A stretch of DNA of 64,000 nt, taken from positions 5,755,029 through 5,819,028 of the forward strand of contig JANAVB010044017.1 of NCBI GenBank assembly GCA_029216955.1. The letters are read 5' to 3'. A program made the translations under genes and the position numbers. How positions within the stretch are numbered: position 1 is the stretch's first letter; every line of letters starts with the position of its first letter. The DNA comes from Iris pallida. Lineage: Eukaryota > Streptophyta > Magnoliopsida > Asparagales > Iridaceae. This document shows positions 12,561-24,151 of this stretch, piece by piece. The notes under the pieces are model-generated. The model saw only the letters and a program-made list of their open reading frames with translations, searched no databases and was not told the origin of the DNA.

Positions 12561-14238
12561 TTTGCACGTATGCTGCCCCTTGACCCCTTGCTTAACCCAT
12601 TGGCTCTTGGAGTTTTGGTTTTATTTCTTTAAGCTTGGCTTTTCTATAGCCCTGTATATTGATATTTTATTAGATATTTTACGCCCATTTTATATCCTTA
12701 CGCCTTTTGTCATGAACTTGATTTTGCTTAATATGTTTGGAATGACTATTGTACATGGCATAGTATGGCAAGGAACTAGCATGACACGACAGTGACCCGT
12801 AGTGGAGCACTCCTGACAAGTACCCTGACATGATTTATCTTGATAACTTGGTAGTGGCCCGTGGCGGCGCACTCCTGACTTGACATGACTTGATAACCTA
12901 GCTTGACCTGCCTTGACACCGTGGGTGGTTCTTTCTTGCTTGCTTGTTAAATCCACTTGTCCAGTCTCGCATCATGTCTAGGATGGGACTCCTGAGTACC
13001 ACGGTCAGGAGTACTTACTAAATGGATTAAGGTTAATAACTAGAATAACACAGTAGTCATGAAGAGATGACACAGCTACAGGCGATCCCGTTACCTGGGC
13101 GCTCTTGGGATCTGTAGCCTGCCGTCGAGTAGGGCACATTTCTAGCGCACCGTTGAGTGTTGCACCCTCTAAGTCACCTAAGGGTACATTTGTCTCCCGG
13201 GCGATGTACCCACCTGAATTCAACCCCTAATTTTTGACCTGGGTAACCTGGATGGTCTGCAGGGCTTGTGGCTGTGGAACAATCTCACTGCATCTTGTTA
13301 GTAATTAGGCCTGTGATAACCCTAGTTAGTTAAAGTAGCAAGCCGTAGTATCTGCTTGGCCGTGATTGATTGAATGAGGTATAACCATTCTAGCTATGTT
13401 TTGATCCTGTACAAGATTATTTTCTGTCTTGATTTTCTTACATTATTATTTGCCGATAAATGGTGGGAAACCAAGTTTCGTTCAGACGAAGGATTACAAC
13501 CCCGGTCCTTGTTTGGTTTACGGGTTGTAACCTGGCTATCGGAATAGTTCCATGGTTATCTCGCCGTATATCACCCTGCCATGTTTTCGTATGTTTTAAT
13601 TTTAATATTAGATTTTCTTGTGCTGATTGCTGGCTTTTGTTCTTATTTCGTGGCCCCTTTGTGGCACTTGCTCTTTCTGGGGTTGACCCAGCTGGTTTTG
13701 TGTGGCCAGATTTCGGAGCAGCTCCCGAGGATCTACCAAGCTTCCAGCCCAATGGTGACAACTAGACGGAACCCGGGCCAAGAGTGGGTTTTCCCTTTTG
13801 TCTTGCCCACTTTATTGTAAAACTATTCTTTTGAGGCGTTTAGCCGACGAGCACCTGTTAGCTCGATGCACTTTTACTTACTGTCTGCCTACGGGCTGTA
13901 AACATGATTGACAAATCCTAGGGTTGATCATGTATAACAAACTCTTGCTAGTCCTAACATTTTGTAACGACTAGCTTCATGATCAGCTGAATATGTAATA
14001 TTTGGGACGCCTTATTATTGTATATTTAATGATCATACATCTTGCGACTTTACTTACTTGTGGTGATTGAGACACTAGGCTTGTTCACGACCATAAGCGA
14101 CTGTTGGCTTGTAGTAAACCCTCATATATCTAGACAACCATGACCGTATATCGAGGTGGTTCCCATTTCAGTATACGTAGCTGGCTATGTTTGTCCCCGC
14201 TCTCCAGTATTCTGGTTCTGGGGCGTGACATGGTTTAA

Positions 14239-14257
14239 GTGGTGGCACAAGCAGGTC
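14239..14257 (+). promoter_or_regulatory. PBS-position block of D
   Basis: GTGGTGGCACAAGCAGGTC, 8 bases after the LTR. This is the D version of a block shared by A, C, E and F. It sits where the minus-strand primer should bind, but it is not the usual initiator-Met PBS. Confidence 0.6.
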
Positions 14258-14327
14258 TTGTCAATCAAGATATGTGGAGGTTTACCAGATAGATGTCTCA
14301 ATCAGTACTCGTCCTTGATCTCTGTTC

Positions 14328-15691
14328 ATGTCCTCTGAATCCCTGGATTCTTGTCCTGATTACATGCTTGTATCGTTGATCTGTCATGGTCCTTTCCTTA
14401 TTGTTCCCTGTATCGTCTTCTTCAGCGGCACTGTACCTGGTCCTACCGATCGACGAGGTGGAGCACTTCCCGTAGATCAGCAGCAACCCGAAGATCAAAC
14501 CCAGCATTCCGGGGTAGCCTCCAGAGTTGTGCCTACTGGAGGAGAGTCACCAGTTCGGCCCGTCCAGCCCGCAGAGCCAGATGATGGTACCTTAGTAGGC
14601 CTCATCAGAACCTTGATAGCTTTTCAGGATCGTCGAAGCGACGCCCTGCACCAGACAGTTCAAGATGTTTTGACCCGAGGCGGACATCCAGGGAACCAGG
14701 CGGCGAACAGCTTCAAGAGATTGAACCCTCCTTTCTTCGACGGCACCGAGGATGCGATTGCCGCGGATGCATGGCTTCAGGATACCGAGGTGATTCTGGA
14801 AGCAGCTAGGACACCCGAGAATGAGAAGGTGGCGGTGGTACGCCTGCAGTTGTTGGACTTGGTTCGCAGTTGGTGGGCGACGCAAGCCATGGAATTAGTG
14901 GCACCTATTGCTTGGACAGTATTTAGAGAGAGATTCCAGACGAAGTATTTCATGCTGTGGCTCGGTATGACTTACAGACCAGATTTACCAACTTGAAGCA
15001 AGGAGGCAGAACAGTCGACAGTTATGTATCGAAGTTTTCTAGACTCAGTAGGTTTGCCCCCACCTTGGTGGCGACCGAGTTTGATAGGGCCCAGCGGTTC
15101 CAGCAGGGACTACATTTAGAGATCTTGTTGGCGGTTGAGCAGTTCGAGCACCAGACGTTCGATGCAGTCTTGAGAGCAGCTAGGAGGCATGAGTATACCT
15201 CACAGAGGATCGTGGATAGGACCGGAGGTAGGAAGCGGTCCCACAGTCAGATGCACCAATCATCAGCTCCAGCCCCGGCAGCTAGGGGATTGACCATTGG
15301 AACTCCGAGGCGGGCGGCCTCAGTAACGTCGGTTCAGCATTCGACCCCGACGTACCCGCAGCAGTAGAAGCAGAAGCAGACTTCCGCGATGGGATGTTCT
15401 CATTGCGGGAAGCCAGGATATGTGGTGGCAGACTGTCGCAGGGCGCAGGGATTGTGCTTGGCGTGTGGAGCAGCAGACCATAGGATTGGGGCTTGCCCGA
15501 ATAGAGGTGGTTCATCGGCATCCAACCCTTCTAGTTCTTCGGTGAGAGGACCGGCCCCAGCACCAGTTCAGCAGCAGCAGTATCAGTCTTCGAGGCCCTT
15601 GCCGCCTCAGTCTCAGGCATTCCAGCAACAACACCCCCAGCAGTATGCACAAGTCCAAGCTCAGACCCAGAATAGGCAGAGAGGTTTCTAG
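14328..15691 (+). pseudogene. D gag (capsid and CCHC knuckles), one frameshift and two stops
   Basis: 14328-14996 covers the N-terminal and capsid part (AADAWLQDTEVILEAA, then the WWATQAME helix region). A one-base loss at 14951/14952 then shifts the frame. 14957-15367 continues the capsid (RYDLQTRFTNLKQGG, RFAPTLVAT). After a TAG at 15365, 15389-15691 carries two zinc knuckles. The first has Tyr in place of the metal-binding His (CSHCGKPGYVVADC) and the second is intact (CLACGAADHRIGAC). A Gln/Pro-rich tail ends in TAG at 15689. Gag would form the particle and bind RNA. The true start Met is uncertain, and 14328 is only the first ATG of the open frame. Confidence 0.9.
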
Positions 15692-15724
15692 CAGAGGGGA
15701 CCAGCAGCCAGAGGACAAGGACAG

Positions 15725-18700
15725 GCCATGATGATGGCTATGGAAGAAAAAGTTACACCAGGTGAGGTTGTAGCAGGTACTATTCTCGTCAACTCCTTTC
15801 CAGCTTCGGTATTGTTTGATTCTGGTGTATCGTATTCATTCATGTCTGCATGATTCGCGACACGGATAGGATTGGAGCCCGAGTCATTATCAGTGAGGCT
15901 CAATATACTTACTGGTAGTGGTCTTGTGGGTATAGATCGAGTGTTTTCCTCGTGTTGGATCGTAGTTAGCAGTAGGGAGTTCCCCGCTAGATTCATAGAG
16001 TTTCCTATGGCAGACTATGATATAGTCCTAGGCATGGATTGGTTGAGGAACCAGTATGCTAGGATAGACTGCCATATTGGCAGAGTTGTCTTTAGTATCC
16101 CCGGCGAGCCAGAGTTTTCGTTTTCTAGAGGCGCAGTGGAGCCGTCTTCCCCAGCATTGCGGATGGCAGTAGCAGTAGTGCAGTTACCCCGGATAGTTGA
16201 AGAGTTTCTAGATGTCTTTCTAGAGGAGCTTCCAGGGATGCCGCCAGAGCGGGAGATTGAGTTCACTATAGACTTGATTCCCGGGACAGCACCAGTATCA
16301 GAGCGAGTCTACAGGATGGCGCCTTCAGAGTTGGAGGTTTTGTACAAGATGATTGAAGAACTGAGGACCAAGGGATTCATTCGTGCAAGTGGATTGCCTT
16401 GGGGAGCCCCGATGCTTCTTGTGAAAAAGAAGGATGGTACGTCCAGGCTATGTGTTGATTATCGTACCTTGAATTCAGTGACAATCAAGAACAGATACCC
16501 TCTTCCGAGGATAGATGACTTGTTTGATCAACTTAGAGGGGCTTCAATGTTCTCAAAGATCGACTTGCGGTCGGGATACCACCAGATCAGAGTCAGAGAG
16601 CAGGACATCCCGAAGACAGCATTCAGATCGAGGTATGGGCATTGGAAGTTCCTTGTTATGCCCTTTGGAGCGACCAATGCGCCGGCAGTATTCATGGACC
16701 TCATGAATCGCATCTTCATGCCTTACTTGGATCAGTTTGTGATTGTGTTCTTGGATGACATCCTGGTCTACAGCAAGAGTGAGGCGGAGCATGAGCAGCA
16801 TCTCCGTATAGTTCTTCAGATCCTTAGGAAGCGTCAGTTGTACGCCAAGTTCAGTAAATACGAGTTCTGGCTCGATCGCATTTCGTACTTGGGTCACATC
16901 ATTACCCGAAGAGGAGTAGAAGTGGATCCCCAGAAGATTGTGGCTATCGAGTCGTAGCCGGTACCCAGCTCAGTGGCAGAGGTTCGCAGTTTTCTTGGAT
17001 TGGCCGGCTACTACCGGCGGTTCCTTTCAGATTTTACAAGGATTTCAGCGCCGATGACCCAGTTGACCCGCAAGGATGTGCCGTTTGTTTGGACAGCAGA
17101 GTGTCAGGAATCATTTGAGAAGTTGAAGCGAGGTTTGATAACGGCTCCCATTCTCACCCTTCCAGATGGGACCGGAGGATTCACAGTTTATTACGACGCT
17201 TCAGGCAGAGGATTGGGGTGTGTCTTGATGCAGCATGGGAAGGTAATATCTTATGCGTCACGTCAACTACGTGATCATGAGAAGAATTACCCGACCCACA
17301 ACTTAGAATTGGCGGCGGTAGTGTTTGCTTTGAAGTTGTGGAGACACTACTTGTACGGAGATAGAGTGGAGATCTTTACTGATCATAAGAGCCTGAAATA
17401 TGTTTTCACCCAGAAGGACCTTATTATGCGGCAGAGAAGATGGCTCGAGCTACTAGTGGACTATGATGTGGATTTGCAGTATCATCCCGGAAAGGCTAAC
17501 GTTGTAGCAGATGCATTGAGCAGGAGAGTCGGAGTTTATCTCCTGACGACGCAACCAGAATTATTAGCAGATCTTCAGAAGATGGAAATTGAGGTGGTTC
17601 TTCCAACCAGCGTGGCATTGATGGCCAGCCTACAAGTTCAGTCCAGCATAGTTGAGAGGATCCGGATGGCGCAGTCAGCAGATTCCAAGATCCAGCGACT
17701 CAGAGCAGAGTGTGAAGCAGGAAGAAGGCCAGAGTTATGTATCCATGAAGACGGTACACTTCGACATGGTAAGCGTCTTTGTGTACCCAGTGGAGATATC
17801 AGACAGGAAGTCATGGCTGAAGCCCACAGTTCGTAGTATTCTATTCATCCGGGTGGTACGAAAATATACCGTGATATTCGTCAGCATTTCTGGTGGAATG
17901 GCATGAAGAGGGAGATAACCCAGTTTTTCTCTCGGTGTTTGGTTTGCCAACAGGTTAAAGCTGAACATCAGAGGCCCGTTGGACTTCTTCAACCCTTACC
18001 GATCCCAGAATGGAAATAGGAACATATAACTATGGATTTCGTGACCGGATTGCCCAGATCTCCGGCCGGCAGAGATGCTATTTGGGTAATTGTGGACAGG
18101 CTTACCAAGGTGGCACACTTTTTTCCATTCAGAGTTGGACAGTCGACGGTACAGCTAGCAGAGATGTATCTCAGGCAGGTCGTCAGGCTTCACGGTGTGC
18201 CAGTCAGCATCACCTCAGATAGGGATTCAAGATTCACATCACACTTTTGGCGCAGCTTGCAGAAGAGTTTGGGGACTCGTCTTCAGTTCAGCTCAGCTTA
18301 TCACCCACAGACGGATGGTCAATCAGAGCGCACAATCCAGACTCTTGAAGATATGTTGAGATCCTGTACCCTTGACTTCGGTGGTTCATGGGAGAATCAT
18401 CTGCACCTGGTAGAATTCTCGTACAACAACAGTTATCAGGCCAGTATCCAGATGGCACCCTTCGAGGCTCTTTATGGCAGGAAGTACAGATCTCCGCTAG
18501 CATGGGACGATGTCGGAGAGAGGCAGATGCTCGGACCCGAATTGATTTCTCAGACGGTTGAAGTGGTCAGGAAGGTCAGAGATCACCTCCGAGTTGCCCA
18601 GGACCGCCAGCGCCATTGGGCCGATGCTCATCGGCGTCCCTTAGAATTTGCTGTCGACGACCATGTATTCCTTAGGATCTCGCCTAACCGCGGCGTCATT

Positions 18701-19075
18701 CGCTTTGGTGTACGGGGAAAGCTTAGTCCTAGGTATATAGGGCCGTTCGATATTCTAGAGCGAGTAGGAGATGTATCCTATCGTCTCGCTCTTTCGTCGT
18801 CTCTAAGTGAGGTGCATGATGTATTCCATGTGTCCCAATTACGACGGTATATTCCGGACCCGAGCCACATCCTAGACCATTCGGAATTGGTTGTTGGTAC
18901 CAACCTTTCGTATGAGGAGAGGCCCGTGTCTATTTTGGACCGGAGGGAAAAGATACTCAAGAACAAGACTATTAAATTAGTTCGTGTTGCTTGGGGTCAT
19001 CACTCTCTGGGTGAGTCAACGTGGGAGCGTGAGGACGACATCCGATCGCGATATCCCTACCTGTTTGACTCGTGA
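15725..19075 (+). pseudogene. D pol: protease, RT, RNase H, integrase, chromodomain; four in-frame stops
   Basis: Same frame as the 3' part of gag. The protease LFDSG lies near 15810, followed by a TGA at 15851. RT runs about 16260-16800, with [33 protein letters not shown] and catalytic FLDD. A TAG at 16955 replaces Trp. RNase H runs about 17170-17530 ([35 protein letters not shown]), then the HHCC finger, split by TAG at 17834. TAG at 18017 precedes the integrase core, whose three catalytic acids are present ([21 protein letters not shown]). A GPF/chromodomain tail ends in YPYLFDS and TGA at 19073. All catalytic residues appear intact, and only the stops prevent function. Confidence 0.95.
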
Positions 19076-19201
19076 GGTATAATGTCTTTCTTATGCCTTA
19101 CATTTTCCCTTCCTTGCTTGCATTATATGATTGTATGATTGGACTGCTTAGTGTAGCTTGCCTGTGCTTAATGTAGCTTGTCGTGACAATCTCTAGCTCC
19201 T

Positions 19202-19244
19202 TGATTAAATTCCGAGGACAGAATTCTTTTAAGGTGGGTAGAGT
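19202..19244 (+). promoter_or_regulatory. D 3' end motif and polypurine tract
   Basis: ATTCCGAGGACAGAATTC followed by AAGGTGGGTAGAGT directly before the 3' LTR. The purine-rich run is the likely plus-strand primer. Confidence 0.75.
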
Positions 19245-21685
19245 TGTCACCCTCATTTCCCGTATTTCCCGTATTTCCCATATTTCGGTATTTCTCGTAT
19301 TTTGGATTTTTTATGGCTCGGTTTTATTGGGTTGGTCTGGTTCGGTTTATGTGTTGGATCACCATAACCTATGCTACCCCCTCAATCCACCACAACTCCC
19401 CCTCTTTATATCCCCACCTACCACTCTCTCTCCTCATAACTTCCACCATTAATTTCCTTCTTCTTCTTCTTCTCCTTCCTCAACACAACTCTCCCAACCC
19501 TAGGCAAGTGCATCTTGCCACTACATGAGAACCCTCTTTTCATTGTCCATTTGCTAGATTAGGACATGGTGATCAACATTAGAACTTGGGTTTTTGTGAC
19601 TTGGAGCCTCTATTATGATAGATCTAAGTTATTTCCATCTTCGGATTTTGTATGGTTTGATCTCTTTAAGTTTGATTTTCATGGGTTTTGGTGTTTCCAA
19701 GTGGAAGAGCATTCAATTCTACCCAAGTTGGAACTTTGGAAATCCGAATTTGGAGTTCGGATGGCCAAGTTCTGAACTTTTGAAGCTTTGGGTTCATCCA
19801 TGGTGTTCTTGCTGTTTGGAGAAGACAGTGAGCAGTGTGCAGAGCTAGTTAGCTTATGCACCCTGAGCTACGCGCGTTCTTTAGCGCTGCGTACGCAGGC
19901 TTGAGTACGCTTCCTGTTGGAAGCGTGTCTCCCTCAGCGTGCGTGACTTTTCACCTACGCTGCTCTCTCAGCGTGCATGACTTTTCACCTACGCAGCTTC
20001 CCTGCGTGCGTGCTTTTGCACGTATGCTGCCCCTTGACCCCTTGCTTAACCCATTGGCTCTTGGAGTTTTGGTTTTATTTCTTTAAGCTTGGCTTTTCTA
20101 TAGCCCTGTATATTGATATTTTATTAGATATTTTACGCCCATTTTATATCCTTACGCCTTTTGTCATGAACTTGATTTTGCTTAATATGTTTGGAATGAC
20201 TATTGTACATGGCATAGTATGGCAAGGAACTAGCATGACACGACAGTGACCCGTAGTGGAGCACTCCTAACAAGTACCCTGACATGATTTATCTTGATAA
20301 CTTGGTAGTGGCCCGTGGCGGCGCACTCCTGACTTGACATGACTTGATAACCTAGCTTAACCTGCCTTGACACCGTGGGTGGTTCTTTCTTGCTTGCTTG
20401 TTAAATCCACTTGTCCAGTCTCGTATTATGTCTAGGATGGGACTCCTGAGTACCACGGTCAGGAGTACTTACTAAATGGATTAAGGTTAATAACTAGAAT
20501 AACACAGTAGTCATGAAGAGATGACACAGCAACAGGCGATCCCGTTACCTGGGCGCTCTTGGGATCTGTAGCCTGCCGTCGAGTAGGGCACATTTCCAGC
20601 GCACCGTCGAGTGTTGCACCCTCTAAGTCACCTAAGGGTACATTTGTCTCCCGGGCGATGTACCCACCTGAATTCAACCCCTAATTTTTGACCTGGGTAA
20701 CCTGGATGGTCTGCAGGGCTTGTGGCTGTGGAACAATCTCACTGCATCTTGTTAGTAATTAGGCCTGTGATAACCCTAGTTAGTTAAAGTAGCAAGCCGT
20801 AGTATCTGCTTGGCCGTGATTGATTGAATGAGGTATAACCAGTCTAGCTATGTCTTGATCCCGTACAAGATTGTTTTCTGTCTTGATTTTCTTACATTAT
20901 TATTTGCCGATAAATGGTGGGAAACCAAGTTCCGTTCAGACGAAGGATTACAACCCCGGTCCTTGTTTGGTTTACGGGTTATAACCTGGCTATCGGAATA
21001 GTTCCATGGTTATCTCGTCGTATATCACCCTGCCATGTTTTCGTAAGTTTTAATTTTAATATTAGATTTTTCTTGTGCTGATTGCTGGCTTTTGTTCTTA
21101 TTTCGTGGCCCCTTTGTGGCACTTGCTCTTTCTGGGGTTGACCCAGCTGGTTTTGTGTTGCCAGATTTCGGAGCAGCTCCCGAGGATCTACCAAGCTTCC
21201 AGCCCAATGGTGACAACTAGACGGAACCCGGGCCAAGAGTGGGTTTTCCTTTTGTCTTGCCCACTTTATTGTAAAACTATTCTTTTGAGGCGTTTAGCCG
21301 ACGAGCACCTGTTAGCTCGATGCACTTTTACTTACTGTCTGCCTACGGGCTGTAAACATGATTGACAAATCCTAGGGTTGATCATGTATGAACAAACTCT
21401 TGCTAGTCCTAACATTTTGTAACGACTAGCTTCATGATCAGCTGAATATGTAATATTTGGGACGCCTTATTATTGTATATTTAATGATCATACATCATGC
21501 GACCTTACTTACTTGTGGTGATTGAGACACTAGGCTTGTTCATGACCATAAGAGACTGTTGGCTTGTAGTAAACCCTCATATATCTAGACAGCCGTGACC
21601 GTATATCGAGGTGGTTCCTATTTCAGTATATGTAGCTGGCTATGTCTGCCCCCGCTCTCCAGTATTCTGGTTCTGGGGCGTGACA
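19245..21685 (+). mobile_element. D 3' LTR
   Basis: Near-identical to 11791-14230. Visible differences are mostly single transitions (for example around 19600-19660 versus 12150-12200). It ends GTGACA, followed by the GGTAG duplication. Confidence 0.96.
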
Positions 21686-21690
21686 GGTAG
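21686..21690. repeat. Target-site duplication of D, right copy (GGTAG)
   Basis: Identical to 11786-11790. F LTR sequence continues directly after it. Confidence 0.95.
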
Positions 21691-22337
21691 TGAATTTAAG
21701 TTGTTGTGATTGTGACGGTAGTCGTTATTTATGAATTATTAGGATTTAGTCGTAAGATGAATACTGAAGAAATTTACTAGAACAAGATCTAGTCAGAGTC
21801 GTATTTTAAGTTAGCGTTATAATCCCTCTGAATTAATTTCTTAATTTCTTTACTTTGGAATTTCGAGAATCCGATCATCTCAGATATTCTCAATTTATTT
21901 ATTTTATTTACTCGTCCTTGACTGAGGGCTTGCATGTCATTTGACGACCTAGTATTGTTCACTAGATTTGTAGACCAAGGAGCTACTATTGTACATTGGA
22001 GAGAAGCTGGAGAACAATAACGAGATGGGACGATTGGAGGCAATTATATTGAAAACAGATCTTCTCATCATCAATTCTGGTATATAAATATATAATTATA
22101 TTGGGTTAATAGTTGTATTGGGTAGAATAATTCATCTCAAATTTATAGTTTCAGAATGTGCTTTGAATAATATTAATTTTATTTTGCAAGTTATGACCTG
22201 AAATAAACCTATCCTAGAACCTTACGGGCGACAATCGCGAATATGGGTACTGGAGTATTCGTATGTCGCGTAGCCTGGGGATGCTGTTACGTACTCGACT
22301 CGCCGTATTCTGGGAGCGGGGCGTGACACGTCTTTTA

Positions 22338-22356
22338 GTGGTGGCCCATGCAGGTC
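22338..22356 (+). promoter_or_regulatory. PBS-position block of F
   Basis: GTGGTGGCCCATGCAGGTC, 9 bases after the F 5' LTR, identical to the blocks of C and E. Confidence 0.65.
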
Positions 22357-24113
22357 AGACATTGCACAGAGGAAATAGGATAGGGTGCAGGTCTGACAAC
22401 CCAAGGATAAGATATAGGCCAAGTTCTAGGGAAACCTATGCAAGCTGAGATAAGATATTGGTCAAGATTTTGGGGAGACCCTATAGGCTAAGGTCTAAAC
22501 TTTAAGATATGTTTTAGGAAATATCCAAGAGATACCAAATAGAATTGTCTATGTTAGACTGTATTTCATAGTGTCTTTACCTAAATAAAATTTCTATAGT
22601 GAGTATATATAATTAGGTATCCTTACCTAGGTCATAGGTAGTATAAGGATAGACATAATCATTCTAGGCCTATTAAGTCAGGGAGAATAGGACAAGTATT
22701 ATCGTCTGAGCTGGTAAAAGAATCTAGAAGTCTCCTTAAGGATCTTGGACTTGGTATCTCTAGTAAACCTGGAGTTCAAATATATTTTTTGAACCATTAC
22801 ATAGTTAGAAATAGTGAAGGGGTAAGTATAGATATAAATATATTTTGAATGATTACTGGATAGGAAAGTACTAGCAATAACTTGTCTAGGGTTTTGCATA
22901 ATAGTTATTGTATAGGGTATTATATACATATTATATTAAGAAGCTAATTCCTTATTCCTTACTCCCTCTAGACTTCTATCGATGTCTAAGTCCCAACTCG
23001 TTCTCTTTTATCTGTTGAATTTTCTGTGGTCTGGTTATTTCGCAAACCCAATCTACTTCAAAAAATTTAATTTTGCTGCTTCACTTAACATTCACTAAAT
23101 AAAAATCTAGAATTGTATCCTCAATCTTTTCTTCCATTTACATCCTTTCTTGGCATCCCTATTTCAGAAATTGCCCTCTATCTAATATCCATTGCAATTT
23201 ACTCTTTTGATATATTTTTTCTTTTTTGTGAAGTGAATGTTTTGATTGGATTTTGTGTAAATGATATTTATGTGAATGAATACTTGTTATGTCTTGAGAC
23301 CTAAAATTCTCTAATGAATCATAAAATGAGAAGTTGTTGCAGCTATTCGGACTGGCCATCCAAATTGGCGAGGCACATATTCTCGAAACATGATTCAGGA
23401 ATTTAATAAATTCTCGGGGATCAAGACATAATTTTTCATAATGAATTTTTAAACTTGATATTCGAATTTTGATTTCATTTTACTCGATTTGGAATTTGAA
23501 AAACGTCATTTAAAATGACATATAGTATTTTTGATAATATAGATATATGAGTTTATCTTATGTTATAATATTATCTATTAGTTTTGATACCATGATAAAG
23601 TAACCGAAGATGTTTAGAAAACTTGAAAATTAAGTATTTTTTTTATTTTATATATTTTGGATTATTAAGAATAACCTAACGTGTAAAGCTACTTCACAAT
23701 CATGATTCCTACTCATTCTATGGATATCATTAGCATGGTAGCAAAAGCTACAGCCATGAATCCTGATAGTAAAACGGTATCTTGATTGCAGCCATATTCA
23801 CAATGGTGAGGCACAAGATTACTATATCACGCCAGAAAATAAGAATAAGGAATATGATTTTGAATTCAAGGATCATACATCGTTATGGGTTGAAACAACA
23901 TTGTATCTGACTATTTTATTTGATTATATGGAATTTCAAGAACCTTGAAGATTTCTAGTATTTTTGAATTGTCTCTATTTTCGTAAAGCTTTTGAAAAAA
24001 TAAGTTTCAAGATATTTCATTTAACTGTTTAATAAATTACTACTTCACTTCTGTATGGTGGGTAGAATATTTTATTTTTCTCTATATTTTTTGAAAAACT
24101 TATCTTTAAAATT

Positions 24114-24151
24114 TAAATTTCGATGACGAAATTTTTGTAAGGTGGATAGAG
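24114..24151 (+). promoter_or_regulatory. F 3' end motif and polypurine tract
   Basis: AATTTCGATGACGAAATTTT, then GTAAGGTGGATAGAG, directly before the right LTR. It matches the corresponding blocks of C and D. Confidence 0.7.

Larger units (their letters stand above)
11791..14230 (+). mobile_element. D 5' LTR
   Basis: TGTCACCCTCATTTCCC to GGTTCTGGGGCGTGACA. It is non-coding: the short frames inside are interrupted and unlike known proteins. It pairs with 19245-21685. Confidence 0.96.
11791..21685 (+). mobile_element. Element D: Tekay/Del-like chromovirus, nearly complete
   Basis: 5' LTR 11791-14230 (2440 bases), internal 14231-19244 (5014 bases), 3' LTR 19245-21685 (2441 bases). The LTRs start TGTCACCC, end GGGGCGTGACA and are nearly identical, with mostly transitions between them, so D is the youngest insertion. 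After one frameshift at 14951 the gag-pol frame stays the same to 19075 and is broken only by six in-frame stops. Domain order is gag, CCHC knuckles, protease, RT, RNase H, integrase, chromodomain. This order and the chromodomain type place it in the Tekay/Del lineage. Confidence 0.96.
8372..22328 (+). mobile_element. F 5' LTR, interrupted by D (11791-21690)
   Basis: Segments 8372-11790 and 21691-22328 together match 24152-28155 from end to end. The join is exact when D plus one copy of GGTAG is removed. The proline-rich open frame at 8609-9049 is a CCA/TCC repeat of the leader, not a gene. The rest is AT-rich and non-coding. Confidence 0.92.
22329..24151 (+). other. F internal region, non-coding
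   Basis: 1823 AT-rich bases between the F LTRs. The longest open frames are about 60-75 codons, with no motif of gag, protease, RT, RNase H or integrase. Only the leader block at the left edge and the PPT block at the right edge can be interpreted. Such internal regions are typical of large non-autonomous derivatives that rely on the enzymes of related elements. Confidence 0.8.
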
